Below are positions 36,644 through 45,260 of a DNA stretch of 64,000 nucleotides, one piece after another. The notes under the pieces were generated by a model. It did not search any database. It saw only the letters and a program-made list of their open reading frames with translations, and was not told where the DNA came from. The stretch comes from JAALLB01 sp964502215 (lineage in GTDB: Bacteria; Pseudomonadota; Alphaproteobacteria; Rhizobiales; Rhizobiaceae), in NCBI GenBank assembly GCA_964502215.1, contig CAZCUN010000008.1, forward strand, positions 10,479 to 74,478, read 5' to 3'. Positions within the stretch are counted from its first letter, which is position 1, and each line of letters starts with the position of its first letter. Position numbers and translations under genes: made by a program.

Positions 36644-36952
36644 TTAGCCTTTCATCACACTTACATCTTCAACAGCAATCGATCCCTTGTTGCGGAAGAA
36701 TACCACAAGAATAGCAAGACCAATTGCAGCTTCAGCTGCGGCAACAGTTAAAACAAACAGAGCAAAAACCTGCCCCATTAAATCTCCCAAATTTTGAGAG
36801 AAAGCTACAAAATTCAAATTTACAGAAAGTAGAATAAGTTCGATTGACATCAAGATGATCAGAATATTTTTCCTATTTAGGAAAATTCCAAGCATTCCTA
36901 TTGTGAAAAGAATAGCACTCACTGAAAGGTAATGTGAAATTCCAATTTCCAT
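36644..36952 (-). CDS. nuoK: NADH-quinone oxidoreductase subunit K
   Basis: NuoK is a three-helix membrane subunit at the base of the proton path. The ATG at 36952 (MEIGISHYLSVSAILF), one base after the nuoJ stop, gives the standard 102 aa; the longer frame from 36976 overlaps nuoJ. Conserved Glu residues are in MSIELILLSVNLN and AAEAAIGLAILV. Confidence 0.95.
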   Translation of the reverse strand: MEIGISHYLSVSAILFTIGMLGIFLNRKNILIILMSIELILLSVNLNFVAFSQNLGDLMGQVFALFVLTVAAAEAAIGLAILVVFFRNKGSIAVEDVSVMKG

Positions 36953-36953
36953 C

Positions 36954-37568
36954 TTATAATCCCTTCCCACTTTCAACGTTTACATTACGAATTGCAGTTT
37001 TAGGATCACGGCCCACTTGTGTTGCAATATCTTGTCTTCGCACACTTGGCTTATGGCGCAGTGTTAAAACAATAGCGCCAACCATAGCAACAAGCAGAAT
37101 CATGCCCGCAATTTGGAAGTAGAAAATGTGATCCGTATAAAGAATATTCCCTAAAGCCTCGATGTTACGTACTTCGTTCACATCAGGAATAGGTTGTTGA
37201 GACGTTCCTTCTGTTACAGGTGCAGCAACCCAGCTACCAACAACGAGAAGCAGTTCAACGACAAAAATGATTCCTACTAATGCACCAATAGGCAAATATT
37301 GCAGGAAGCCTTCTCGTAATTCTGAAAAATCAACATCAAGCATCATTACAACAAACAAGAAAAGCACTGCTACCGCGCCTACATAAACAACGATTAATAA
37401 CAATCCTAAAAACTCAGCACCTGCCATGATGAAAAGGCCAGATGCATTCACAAATGCCAAGATTAGAAACAAAACAGAGTGAACAGGATTGCGAGATGAA
37501 ATCACCATAAAGGCTGATGCCAACATGATGCCTGAGAACATATAAAAGAATATAATGGATGCGGTCAT
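36954..37568 (-). CDS. nuoJ: NADH-quinone oxidoreductase subunit J
   Basis: NuoJ is the membrane subunit linking the quinone site to the pumping modules. The 204-aa protein has five hydrophobic helices and the motif GLLLIVVYVGAVAVLFLFVV around the pi-bulge helix. The C-terminal cytoplasmic tail VRRQDIATQVGRDP is typical of alphaproteobacteria. It sits 9 bp after nuoI. Confidence 0.95.
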   Translation of the reverse strand: MTASIIFFYMFSGIMLASAFMVISSRNPVHSVLFLILAFVNASGLFIMAGAEFLGLLLIVVYVGAVAVLFLFVVMMLDVDFSELREGFLQYLPIGALVGIIFVVELLLVVGSWVAAPVTEGTSQQPIPDVNEVRNIEALGNILYTDHIFYFQIAGMILLVAMVGAIVLTLRHKPSVRRQDIATQVGRDPKTAIRNVNVESGKGL

Positions 37569-37577
37569 GTCTTGGTC

Positions 37578-38069
37578 CTACCTATATGGCGCATCAATGT
37601 GCAGGTTACGGGCAATTTCACGCTCCCAACGGTCACCGTTATCCAGCAACTTGTCTTTGTCATAATAAAGTTCTTCGCGTGTTTCAGTTGCAAACTCAAA
37701 GTTTGGTCCTTCAACAATCGCATCAACAGGACAAGCTTCTTGGCAAAAACCACAATAGATACATTTCACCATATCGATGTCATAACGAACGGTACGACGT
37801 GTGCCGTCATTACCGCGAGGACCAGCTTCGATAGTAATTGCTTGTGCCGGACAAATTGCTTCACACAATTTACATGCAATACAACGCTCTTCCCCATTTG
37901 GATAACGACGCAGCGCATGCTCGCCGCGAAAACGTGCTGACACTGGGCCTTTTTCAAATGGATAGTTAATCGTTGGCTTTGGCTTGAACATATAACGAAA
38001 CGCTAACCAAAGCGCAGAGAAGAACTCTTTTAAAAGAAGTGATTTTGCTGCTTGTGCTAAATTACTCAT
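37578..38069 (-). CDS. nuoI: NADH-quinone oxidoreductase subunit I (2 x 4Fe-4S)
   Basis: NuoI carries iron-sulphur clusters N6a and N6b leading electrons toward NuoB. The 163-aa protein shows two ferredoxin motifs, CIACKLCEAICP and CIYCGFCQEACP. It overlaps the small membrane-protein gene upstream by 4 bp. The length equals that of mitochondrial TYKY without its presequence. Confidence 0.97.
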   Translation of the reverse strand: MSNLAQAAKSLLLKEFFSALWLAFRYMFKPKPTINYPFEKGPVSARFRGEHALRRYPNGEERCIACKLCEAICPAQAITIEAGPRGNDGTRRTVRYDIDMVKCIYCGFCQEACPVDAIVEGPNFEFATETREELYYDKDKLLDNGDRWEREIARNLHIDAPYR

Positions 38070-38323
38070 TCCACACCTCCAAAAACCTGAACTGCTCCAT
38101 ACGCCCCTGCAATTGTAAACACTATAGGCATTTGGATACGGTATGCATTCTTGGTTAGATTAGCAATTTTCTGCTTATCCAAACCTAAAATAGGGACATT
38201 ATAAGAAGTGGGAACTTTCTTACCTTGCGACTTCAATACTTTTGGAAGAATAAAATAGTTACCTAACATTGATATCAATAGTCCGCACAGACCACCAATA
38301 AATACAAGCGCAAGACTACTCAT
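38066..38323 (-). CDS. Small two-TM membrane protein between nuoH and nuoI, unknown
   Basis: The ATG at 38323 overlaps the nuoH stop as ATGA, and the 3' end overlaps nuoI by 4 bp, so it is translated within the operon. The 85-aa product (MSSLALVFIGGLCGLLISML...) has one membrane helix at residues 4-27, a basic loop (LPKVLKSQGKKVPTSYNVPI) and a second helix at 66-82. I do not recognise the family. In most nuo operons nuoH and nuoI are adjacent. It may be an extra complex I subunit or assembly helper, by position only. A longer frame from 38404 lies inside nuoH and is unlikely. Confidence 0.75.
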   Translation of the reverse strand: MSSLALVFIGGLCGLLISMLGNYFILPKVLKSQGKKVPTSYNVPILGLDKQKIANLTKNAYRIQMPIVFTIAGAYGAVQVFGGVE

Positions 38324-39369
38324 GCTGCGACCCACCCTGTAATTTGGAGAACCAATGCTGTTGCAAAGACCATGAATAGAGAGATTGGCAGGAACACTTT
38401 CCACCCCAATCGCATCAACTGGTCATAGCGATAACGCGGTACAACTGCACGAACCATTGCCATTGCAAAGAATACAAGAAGCATCTTCAGAACGAACCAG
38501 AATGTACCCGGTATCCAGTTTAAAAACCAAACGTCGAACGGTGGCAACCAGCCGCCCAAGAAAAGCACTGTCGTTAATGCACACATCAATATGATGGCAA
38601 CGAACTCGCCTAAGAAGAAGAGTAAGAATAAAGTTGATGAATATTCAACCATGTGACCCGCAACCAATTCTGATTCAGCCTCTGGCAAATCAAAAGGCGG
38701 ACGGTTTGTTTCAGCGATTGCTGAGATAAAGAAGATGATGAACATCGGGAAGAGCGGCAACCAGTGCCAATCTAAGAATGATGAACTCATGCCAAGGTAA
38801 TTTGTACCAAAGCCAGCTTGTTGCGCCATGATGATATCATCCATGCGAAGTGAACCAACACAAAGCAGAACAGTAATAATCACAAAGCCGATTGAGACTT
38901 CATAAGACACCATTTGCGCTGCAGAACGAAGTGCTGCCAAGAATGCATATTTAGAGTTTGAAGCCCAGCCACCCATGATGACGCCGTAAACTTCAAGCGA
39001 AGATACTGCGAAGACAAATAAGATGCCCAAGTTGAGATCTGCAATTGCCCAACCTTTATCGAGTGGGATAACAGCCCAAGCTGCCATTGCAAGAACGGCA
39101 GAAACAATTGGCGCAATGATAAATACAGCCTTGCTCGCACTTGCAGGAATGATTGGTTCTTTTATTACAAACTTAAGTAAGTCAGCAAACGATTGTAATA
39201 AGCCCCAAGGCCCTACGACATTTGGCCCTCTGCGCATTTGGACAGCCGCAAAAATTTTGCGGTCAGCATAAAGAATATAAGCTGTGAACACTAAGAGCGC
39301 GACCAGAAGTAAAAGGCTTTGCCCAAAGATAACTATTATTGGCCAGAGGTATTCGAAAATTGCTTCCAT
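38320..39369 (-). CDS. nuoH: NADH-quinone oxidoreductase subunit H
   Basis: NuoH forms much of the quinone cavity where the two arms meet. The 349-aa protein has eight main helices. It shows ADRKIFAAVQMRRGPNVVGP in the first loop and AETNRPPFDLPEAESELVAG, the acidic quinone-site loop. It is 14 bp downstream of nuoG. Confidence 0.97.
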   Translation of the reverse strand: MEAIFEYLWPIIVIFGQSLLLLVALLVFTAYILYADRKIFAAVQMRRGPNVVGPWGLLQSFADLLKFVIKEPIIPASASKAVFIIAPIVSAVLAMAAWAVIPLDKGWAIADLNLGILFVFAVSSLEVYGVIMGGWASNSKYAFLAALRSAAQMVSYEVSIGFVIITVLLCVGSLRMDDIIMAQQAGFGTNYLGMSSSFLDWHWLPLFPMFIIFFISAIAETNRPPFDLPEAESELVAGHMVEYSSTLFLLFFLGEFVAIILMCALTTVLFLGGWLPPFDVWFLNWIPGTFWFVLKMLLVFFAMAMVRAVVPRYRYDQLMRLGWKVFLPISLFMVFATALVLQITGWVAA

Positions 39370-39383
39370 AATCTATCCCTCGC

Positions 39384-41477
39384 CTATTCCGCTGCTTGCT
39401 TCATTGAGCTTGCGCGCAATGAAGAACACTCAGCCATCACTTTGGATGCGCGTGCTATTGGGTTGGTCATGAAGTAATCCTTAATCGGACTTGTAAGCGG
39501 TGTATCAAGAACCTTCCCAGTTTTTGATGCACCTAATGATTTCGCTATAGCACTTACATCAAAGCTACCCGCTTCTGCAACCTCATCAAGGTGCGCAAAA
39601 TGAGGATATTGCGAATAAAGCTCAGAACGCAATTCTGATAGGCTATCAAAGCCAAGCTTTATGCCTAGATGTGTTGATAAAGCGCGGATAATTGCCCAAT
39701 CTTCTTTTGCATCCCCTGGTGCGAATGCAGCGCGTGTCGTCATCTGGGCGCGGCCTTCAGTATTTACATAGGTTCCAGACTTCTCTGTATATGTTGAGGC
39801 AGGAAGAATCACATCTGCATGATGCGCACCAACATCACCATGACTACCAATATAAACCTTAAAGCCTTTTGCTTGGTTCATATCAAGCTCATCAGAACCA
39901 TGAACGAAAAGTACATCCATATTTTTGATCATTGATGCGGTATCTTTGCCACCCTTGTTTGGTACAAAATCAAGGTCAAGACCACCAACCTGAGATGCAT
40001 TAGTGTGAAGAATGTTTAAACCATTCCAATCTTTAGCAATAACACCCGTTGTTTTTGCAAGTTCTGCAATAAGGCCTAAAATTGCCTTACTATCAGACCT
40101 TGTTAAAGCACCTTGACCAATGATGATCATTGGTTTCTTTGCTCGTTTTAGTTTTGCTGCGAATTTATCTTTTCCTGAAACTAAGGCGCTCAATGTTTTT
40201 GCATCAGTACCCAAATGTTCATAATCGTATCGAATGTCTCCCACTTCACCGATGAGGCCAACTGGAAAGTTGCCCATCTTAACACGCTTAAGAATTCGGC
40301 TATTGAGAACTGCAGCTTCAAAGCGCGGGTTTGAACCAACAATCAAGAGAGCATCAGCTTCTTCAATACCAGCAATTGTTGAATTAAATAAATAACTCTC
40401 ACGCCCATTCTTTGAATGCAAAACGCTACCAGGTTCACGACAATCCATGTTGTTTGAACCAAGCTTCTGCATTAAAGTTTTTAGAGCAAACATGTCCTCA
40501 ACAGAAGACATGGCGCCTGCAATAACACCGACTTTATCAGCCTTTGCTAATTTAATTCTGCGCGTTATTGCAGTGAATGCTACATCCCAAGTTGTGGCTT
40601 TTAGACTTCCACCAACACGAACATAAGGTGTATCAAGGCGTTGAGATTTCAATCCATCCCAGATAAAGCGTGATTTATCTGAAATCCACTCTTCATTCAC
40701 ATCTTCATGCAAACGCGGCATAATGCGCATTACTTCTCGGCCGCGAGCATCAACGCGAATATTTGAGCCTACTGCATCCATAACATCTATAGATTCTGTT
40801 TTGCGCAACTCCCATGGGCGCGCTGAATCTTGATATGGGCGTGAAGTCAGCGCACCAACAGGACAAAGATCGATTACATTGCCTTGCATTTCCGATGTCA
40901 TGGCGCTTTCAAGGTAGGTTGTAATCTCTGCGTCTTCTCCCCTACCCAGTAGACCTAATTCAGAAATACCAGCAACCTCCGTCGTAAAACGCACACATCG
41001 CGTACAGTGAATACAACGTGTCATTTTTGTTCTTACAAGCGGGCCAATATATTTATCTTCAACAGCACGTTTATTTTCTGCAAAACGATTTTTATCAACC
41101 CCATAAGCCATGGCTTGGTCTTGTAGATCACACTCACCACCTTGGTCACAAATAGGGCAATCAAGCGGGTGATTAATTAGTAAAAACTCCATGACGCCTT
41201 CACGCGCTTTTTTCACCATAGGTGATTTGGTCATGATTTCTGGCGGCTCACCATTAGGACCAGGACGACAATCGCGAACCCCTAATGCGCATGAAGCCTG
41301 TGGCTTTGGTGGACCACCTTTTACTTCAACTAGACACATGCGACAATTGCCTGCAATAGAAAGGCGCTCATGAAAACAAAAACGTGGAATTTCCGCTCCT
41401 GCTTCTTCGCAAGCCTGCAGGATCGTATAATGATCCGGGACTTCAATTTCTTTGCCGTCAATGATGAGTTTAGTCAT
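39384..41477 (-). CDS. nuoG: NADH-quinone oxidoreductase subunit G
   Basis: NuoG is the largest peripheral subunit and holds one 2Fe-2S and two 4Fe-4S clusters. The 697-aa protein has the 2Fe-2S domain with CFHERLSIAGNCRMC near residues 34-48. The His-Cys cluster N5 follows (HPLDCPICDQGGECDLQD, near 105-120), then CIHCTRCVRF and CPVGALTSRPY. A molybdopterin-oxidoreductase-like domain without cofactor fills the rest. It is 23 bp after the helix-hairpin-helix gene. Confidence 0.97.
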   Translation of the reverse strand: MTKLIIDGKEIEVPDHYTILQACEEAGAEIPRFCFHERLSIAGNCRMCLVEVKGGPPKPQASCALGVRDCRPGPNGEPPEIMTKSPMVKKAREGVMEFLLINHPLDCPICDQGGECDLQDQAMAYGVDKNRFAENKRAVEDKYIGPLVRTKMTRCIHCTRCVRFTTEVAGISELGLLGRGEDAEITTYLESAMTSEMQGNVIDLCPVGALTSRPYQDSARPWELRKTESIDVMDAVGSNIRVDARGREVMRIMPRLHEDVNEEWISDKSRFIWDGLKSQRLDTPYVRVGGSLKATTWDVAFTAITRRIKLAKADKVGVIAGAMSSVEDMFALKTLMQKLGSNNMDCREPGSVLHSKNGRESYLFNSTIAGIEEADALLIVGSNPRFEAAVLNSRILKRVKMGNFPVGLIGEVGDIRYDYEHLGTDAKTLSALVSGKDKFAAKLKRAKKPMIIIGQGALTRSDSKAILGLIAELAKTTGVIAKDWNGLNILHTNASQVGGLDLDFVPNKGGKDTASMIKNMDVLFVHGSDELDMNQAKGFKVYIGSHGDVGAHHADVILPASTYTEKSGTYVNTEGRAQMTTRAAFAPGDAKEDWAIIRALSTHLGIKLGFDSLSELRSELYSQYPHFAHLDEVAEAGSFDVSAIAKSLGASKTGKVLDTPLTSPIKDYFMTNPIARASKVMAECSSLRASSMKQAAE

Positions 41478-41500
41478 ATTTAAATTCCGTTTTCACCGCT

Positions 41501-42073
41501 TTAACGCGGTTCCTTTCCGAATACTTTCACATACTCGTCTCTGCCACCAATGGCTAGAGCTTTTGCTTGTTCAACCCAATTATCTCGCTCAATACGCCCA
41601 GAAAATTCAAGATAATCATCTACCCAATTAATTTCTGTCTGTGTCCAGTTTGCTATTTGATCAAAATGGAAGATACCTAGCCCATGCAGTAGCTCTTCAA
41701 GCTTAGGGCCAATACCTGAAATCATATGCAACCCATCTGCTGTGCCATTGCGCGGTTCATCAAGTGTATTTTCTAATGTCGTTAGCGAAAGCAGTGGTTC
41801 GTCAATATCTGCAGCTGTCACTAATTCAAGCTCGCTAACTTGTGTTTTGGGTGACTTAGTTTTCTTACCAGTCTTTTTCTTTTTAACTTTGCGACGCTTA
41901 CAAGAAGATGCATCTTCAATTTGAGCTTCTAAATCCAACAAAGCCGCAATAGCTTTCTTATCGCTTCTTGCTTGTCTTTTTGCTTGTTTGCGTGATTCTT
42001 CTAGCGCGCTCAGAGCCTTATCAACGCTTTTCAAAAGATCAGCGGAAGGAATGCATATTTGTTTTTTAGACAT
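41501..42073 (-). CDS. Uncharacterised nuo-operon protein with C-terminal helix-hairpin-helix module
   Basis: The 190-aa protein has an N-terminal helical, Lys/Arg-rich half (about 1-75, including KRRKVKKKKTGKKTKSPK) and a C-terminal module at 113-190. This module reads DGLHMISGIGPKLEELL, then DYLEFSGRIERDNW, clearly the same as the tails of S2, NuoE and the 44335-45231 protein. It has an extra short tail (DEYVKVFGKEPR). I do not know its function. Its place between DUF3291 and nuoG within the operon suggests a link to the electron-input arm of complex I. Confidence 0.85.
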   Translation of the reverse strand: MSKKQICIPSADLLKSVDKALSALEESRKQAKRQARSDKKAIAALLDLEAQIEDASSCKRRKVKKKKTGKKTKSPKTQVSELELVTAADIDEPLLSLTTLENTLDEPRNGTADGLHMISGIGPKLEELLHGLGIFHFDQIANWTQTEINWVDDYLEFSGRIERDNWVEQAKALAIGGRDEYVKVFGKEPR

Positions 42074-42087
42074 ATTTTATACTCCTG

Positions 42088-42558
42088 TTATCCGCACCGT
42101 TGATTTTGCCACAACTTCACGTTTTGAAGATGTGACCAGCTAAACGCAAAATCTGTATCGCCATGTTGATCTAAATAATCAAGACGCAATTTTGCTTCCT
42201 CTAAAGTAGGCAAATGCCCCTCTTCTATCCACCACATTACAAAGTGGTTGGATGACATATTTTTAAACCAGTTTTCTTTCTTCTTATAAAACTGATTATG
42301 AACTGTATTCCATACAAAATGCTCAAGGTCTTCTGGTGTTTCCCAAACTGTAAGATTAGCTGCTGCTTCTTGGCCCCCATAAGAAAACGGCGTAGGCATG
42401 TCCATTGCGTGGCCACTGTCATCTTTATGTATCCAAACAAACCCAGGCATGCTTTCGCCCAAACCATTGATACGCTCAAGGTTATCCATAAACTCAGCAA
42501 AACGCGGATCATCATTCGCGTATTTTGGCTTAGCTATGTTGAGTTGAGCAAGATGCAT
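42088..42558 (-). CDS. DUF3291 domain protein
   Basis: The start is ATG 42558 (MHLAQLNIAKPKYANDDPRF), two bases after the stop of the lipoprotein gene; the longer frame from 42588 would overlap that gene. The 156-aa product matches the DUF3291 pattern: AQLNIAK at the start, a GFVWIHKDDSGHA stretch and FVMWWIEEGHLPTLEEA near the C-terminus. The fold is of the dimeric alpha-beta barrel (ABM-like) kind and its role is unknown. Its presence inside the nuo operon is unusual. Confidence 0.8.
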   Translation of the reverse strand: MHLAQLNIAKPKYANDDPRFAEFMDNLERINGLGESMPGFVWIHKDDSGHAMDMPTPFSYGGQEAAANLTVWETPEDLEHFVWNTVHNQFYKKKENWFKNMSSNHFVMWWIEEGHLPTLEEAKLRLDYLDQHGDTDFAFSWSHLQNVKLWQNQRCG

Positions 42559-42560
42559 AA

Positions 42561-42983
42561 CTATGCACACCTCTTCACGAAAACCCACGCTGGAACATTC
42601 TGTGTAATTTGAAAGCGTGCCAATTGATTTTCAGGAACTTCATTCGTAGTCGGTTTTAATTTAACTTGCTTACAAGATTTAGTAAACAAATCTCCTGTTA
42701 CAGCCTCGTAACGCGCCTGAGCTAATGCGCCTACTTCTGTTTTAGTCGTAGCATCATCAACAACTGTAATTCTAACGATATTTTCTGGCGTAATTAAAAC
42801 ACGACTCAAACTATATATAGCACCATCTGCGCCTTTAACTTTTGAGGCTTTCACATGCACTTTGCTTGGTTTAGGTGGTGGCGTGCTGGTACAGGCCGAC
42901 ACAACAATAATCAAAGACAAAGCTATAAAGCCACGCCAAAATTGCTTATTTAATTCTAAGATATTGCCAAACACAACTTGCAT
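42561..42983 (-). CDS. Putative lipoprotein in nuo operon
   Basis: The 140-aa product has a hydrophobic N-terminal helix ending in a lipobox-like VVSAC at about Cys31 followed by TSTPPPKPSK, a Pro-rich spacer. The remaining ~100 residues form a small soluble domain with a late cysteine pair (SCKQVKL and VKRCA). I do not recognise the family. The start (ATG 42983) has a weak SD and gives a long n-region. It lies 4 bp after nuoF. Exposure to the periplasm is inferred from the lipobox. Confidence 0.65.
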   Translation of the reverse strand: MQVVFGNILELNKQFWRGFIALSLIIVVSACTSTPPPKPSKVHVKASKVKGADGAIYSLSRVLITPENIVRITVVDDATTKTEVGALAQARYEAVTGDLFTKSCKQVKLKPTTNEVPENQLARFQITQNVPAWVFVKRCA

Positions 42984-42987
42984 TTTA

Positions 42988-44313
42988 TTACTCGGCGGCC
43001 TCCAGATGTTTATCAGTTACCACGCCGTCTTTATCTGAATTTGCAGAATAAGCATCAATACGTGCTTCTATCTCACCTCTAAAGTGAGTAATAAGCCCCT
43101 GCACTGGCCAAGCTGCTGCATCGCCTAGCGCACAAATTGTATGGCCTTCCACTTGCTTGGTTACTTCTAGCAGCATATCGATTTCTTTTTTCTGCGCTCT
43201 GCCTTCTGCCATGCGAGTTAACACGCGCCACATCCAGCCCGTACCTTCGCGGCACGGCGTACATTGACCACAAGATTCATGCTTATAAAAATAAGCAAGG
43301 CGTGCGATGGCTCTAACAATGTCTGTCTCTTTGTTCATGACAATAACAGCGGCAGTGCCAAGACCAGATTTAAGCGCTGACAATGAATCAAAATCCATCG
43401 GCGTATCGATCATTTGTTCTGCTGGCACACAACGCACAGATGAACCACCCGGAATAACTGCCAGCAAATTATCCCAGCCACCCAGAATGCCACCACAATG
43501 GCGTTCAATAAGCTCTTTGAATGGAATAGACATCTCTTCTTCGACCGTACAAGGGCGCTCAACATGGCCAGAAATACAAAAGAGTTTCGTTCCCGCATTT
43601 CGTTCTGCGCCAAAGCCTGCAAACCACTCTGGCCCACGACGTAGGATGGTTGGCACAACTGCAACTGATTCCACATTGTTCACCGTTGTTGGACAGCCAT
43701 AAAGGCCGACATTAGCAGGAAATGGCGGCTTTAAGCGCGGCTGACCTTTTTTACCTTCAAGAGACTCAAGCAGTGCAGTTTCTTCACCACAAATATATGC
43801 ACCTGCACCATGGTGAACATGGATATCAAAATCCCAACCGTTCTTATTGTTCTTGCCTAAAAGGCCTGCATCATAACATTCGTCAATTGCGGCCTGTAAT
43901 GCTTCGCGTTCACGAATATACTCACCACGAACATAGATGTAACAAGTATTGGCATTCATGGCACAACCGGCAATCAAACAACCTTCAATCAGTGTGTGGG
44001 GATCATGGCGCATGATGTCACGATCTTTACACGTACCTGGTTCAGATTCGTCTGCATTAATTACAAGATAAGACGGTCTGCCATCAGAGCGTTCAGGCTT
44101 TGGCATGAACGACCACTTTAGACCTGTCGGGAAACCAGCCCCACCACGGCCACGAAGGCCAGAAGCTTTTACCTGATCCACAATCCAATCAGGGCCTTTT
44201 TTGATAAAACCCTTAGTGCCAGACCAATGTCCACGCTTCATCACGCCCTTCAATGACTTATCATGAAGGCCGTAAATATTTGTGAAAATTCTGTCTTTAT
44301 CTTGTAATGCCAT
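42988..44313 (-). CDS. nuoF: NADH-quinone oxidoreductase subunit F
   Basis: NuoF binds NADH and FMN and carries 4Fe-4S cluster N3, the electron entry point. The 441-aa protein shows GLRGRGGAGFPTGLKWSF (FMN site, near 53-70), GAGAYICGEETALLESLEG (NADH site, near 175) and SCGQCTPCREGTGW with the later Cys in HTICALGDAAAWP (cluster ligands). It is the usual length. Confidence 0.97.
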   Translation of the reverse strand: MALQDKDRIFTNIYGLHDKSLKGVMKRGHWSGTKGFIKKGPDWIVDQVKASGLRGRGGAGFPTGLKWSFMPKPERSDGRPSYLVINADESEPGTCKDRDIMRHDPHTLIEGCLIAGCAMNANTCYIYVRGEYIREREALQAAIDECYDAGLLGKNNKNGWDFDIHVHHGAGAYICGEETALLESLEGKKGQPRLKPPFPANVGLYGCPTTVNNVESVAVVPTILRRGPEWFAGFGAERNAGTKLFCISGHVERPCTVEEEMSIPFKELIERHCGGILGGWDNLLAVIPGGSSVRCVPAEQMIDTPMDFDSLSALKSGLGTAAVIVMNKETDIVRAIARLAYFYKHESCGQCTPCREGTGWMWRVLTRMAEGRAQKKEIDMLLEVTKQVEGHTICALGDAAAWPVQGLITHFRGEIEARIDAYSANSDKDGVVTDKHLEAAE

Positions 44314-44334
44314 TATCGTACCTCGGCTTTAACC

Positions 44335-45231
44335 TTAAGCCTTTTTCTTTGCCAAAACTTTGGCTTGTTTAATCCAGTTATCGCGATCGATGCGGCCTTT
44401 AAATGAAAGTTCATCATCCACAATAGCAACATCAGCTCTTTTCCAGTCAGCAATTTGATAGAAGTGCCAAAAACCAAGACCGTTCAGTGTTTTTTCAAGT
44501 TTTGGTCCAACACCAGAAATTAACTTAAGATCATCCGCTTTGCCTTTTGCTTTTTTCAAACGAACAGGCCCTGTTGTTTTTGGCTTAGCAGCTTTTGGTG
44601 CTGCAGCCTTTGGTGCTGCAGTTTTTTGTGCGGCAGGTGCTTTCTTAGCCACGGCCTTCTTAGCAGGCGCTTTTGGTGCAGCAGCTTTTGGTGCGGCAGA
44701 TGCTTTCTTAGCAACGGTCTTATTAGCAGGTGCTTTAGTTGCTTTTGCAACAGAGGCAGCGGACGTTGCTTTTTTAGCTACTGTCTTTTTAGCTGCGGTA
44801 GCTTTTGGTGCGGTAGCTTTTGGTGCGGCAGTTTTAGTAGCTGTAGTTTTAGCAATTTTCGCTGCTGGTTTTGATTTTGTCTTTTTACTTGTAGATGTTT
44901 TAGTGCCAGTCATAAGCGCTGCTGGCGCATTTGACATTTTACCCTCAGAAGAACCAGTCCAAGCATCACGATCAGAAAGCCCCATCTTTGAAACAGTAGG
45001 ACTAACAGCGTTCTCACCAAAAGTTTGCGGCTCACGTGATGAACCATAATCATCCGCAAAAGCTTCGTATATTCCCCAAGACGTTACTGCAAAAATAAAG
45101 ATTGCAAGTATGATAAGCGGAATACTGCTCAAAAGTGGTGCAAGCAGATACCAAGAAAGCCCTGCACAGATTAATCCTGCAAAAATACTTCCTATTTGAA
45201 ATGCTGTCGTATTATCATTTTGTGTACTCAT
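44335..45231 (-). CDS. Uncharacterised nuo-operon membrane protein with Lys/Ala-rich linker and helix-hairpin-helix module
   Basis: ATG 45231 has a perfect SD (GGAGGA, 7 bases away) and gives 298 aa; a TTG 15 bases upstream is unlikely. Two membrane helices occupy about residues 13-55. A polar region follows, then a long Ala/Lys/Pro/Thr-rich repeat (about 105-215, histone-H1-like in composition). The C-terminal module sits at 233-298 (DDLKLISGVGPKLEKTLN, then ELSFKGRIDRDNW). That tail is nearly identical to the tail of the adjacent NuoE, so part of one gene was probably copied from the other. Function unknown; it could tether something to the membrane near complex I. Confidence 0.85.
   Translation of the reverse strand: MSTQNDNTTAFQIGSIFAGLICAGLSWYLLAPLLSSIPLIILAIFIFAVTSWGIYEAFADDYGSSREPQTFGENAVSPTVSKMGLSDRDAWTGSSEGKMSNAPAALMTGTKTSTSKKTKSKPAAKIAKTTATKTAAPKATAPKATAAKKTVAKKATSAASVAKATKAPANKTVAKKASAAPKAAAPKAPAKKAVAKKAPAAQKTAAPKAAAPKAAKPKTTGPVRLKKAKGKADDLKLISGVGPKLEKTLNGLGFWHFYQIADWKRADVAIVDDELSFKGRIDRDNWIKQAKVLAKKKA
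44580..44880 (-). repeat. Low-complexity Ala-Lys-Pro coding repeat
   Basis: Degenerate repeats of GGTGC(T/G)GCAG and TTCTTAGC type on + encode AAPKA and KKAVAK blocks. The opposite strand shows a long but meaningless Ala/Phe-rich frame because of this bias. Such repeats tend to change length between strains. Confidence 0.7.
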
Positions 45232-45260
45232 TATAAATTCCTCCAAGCCCTATTTCAAAT

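Noticed and set aside
38324..38404. 27-residue N-terminal extension of the small nuo membrane protein
   Set aside because: Lies wholly within nuoH; the ATGA overlap at 38320-38323 is the typical operon start.
44540..45049. 169-aa Ala/Phe-rich frame on + opposite the Lys/Ala-rich linker
   Set aside because: It is a by-product of the GCN-rich repeat coding on the minus strand; no SD and no family resemblance.
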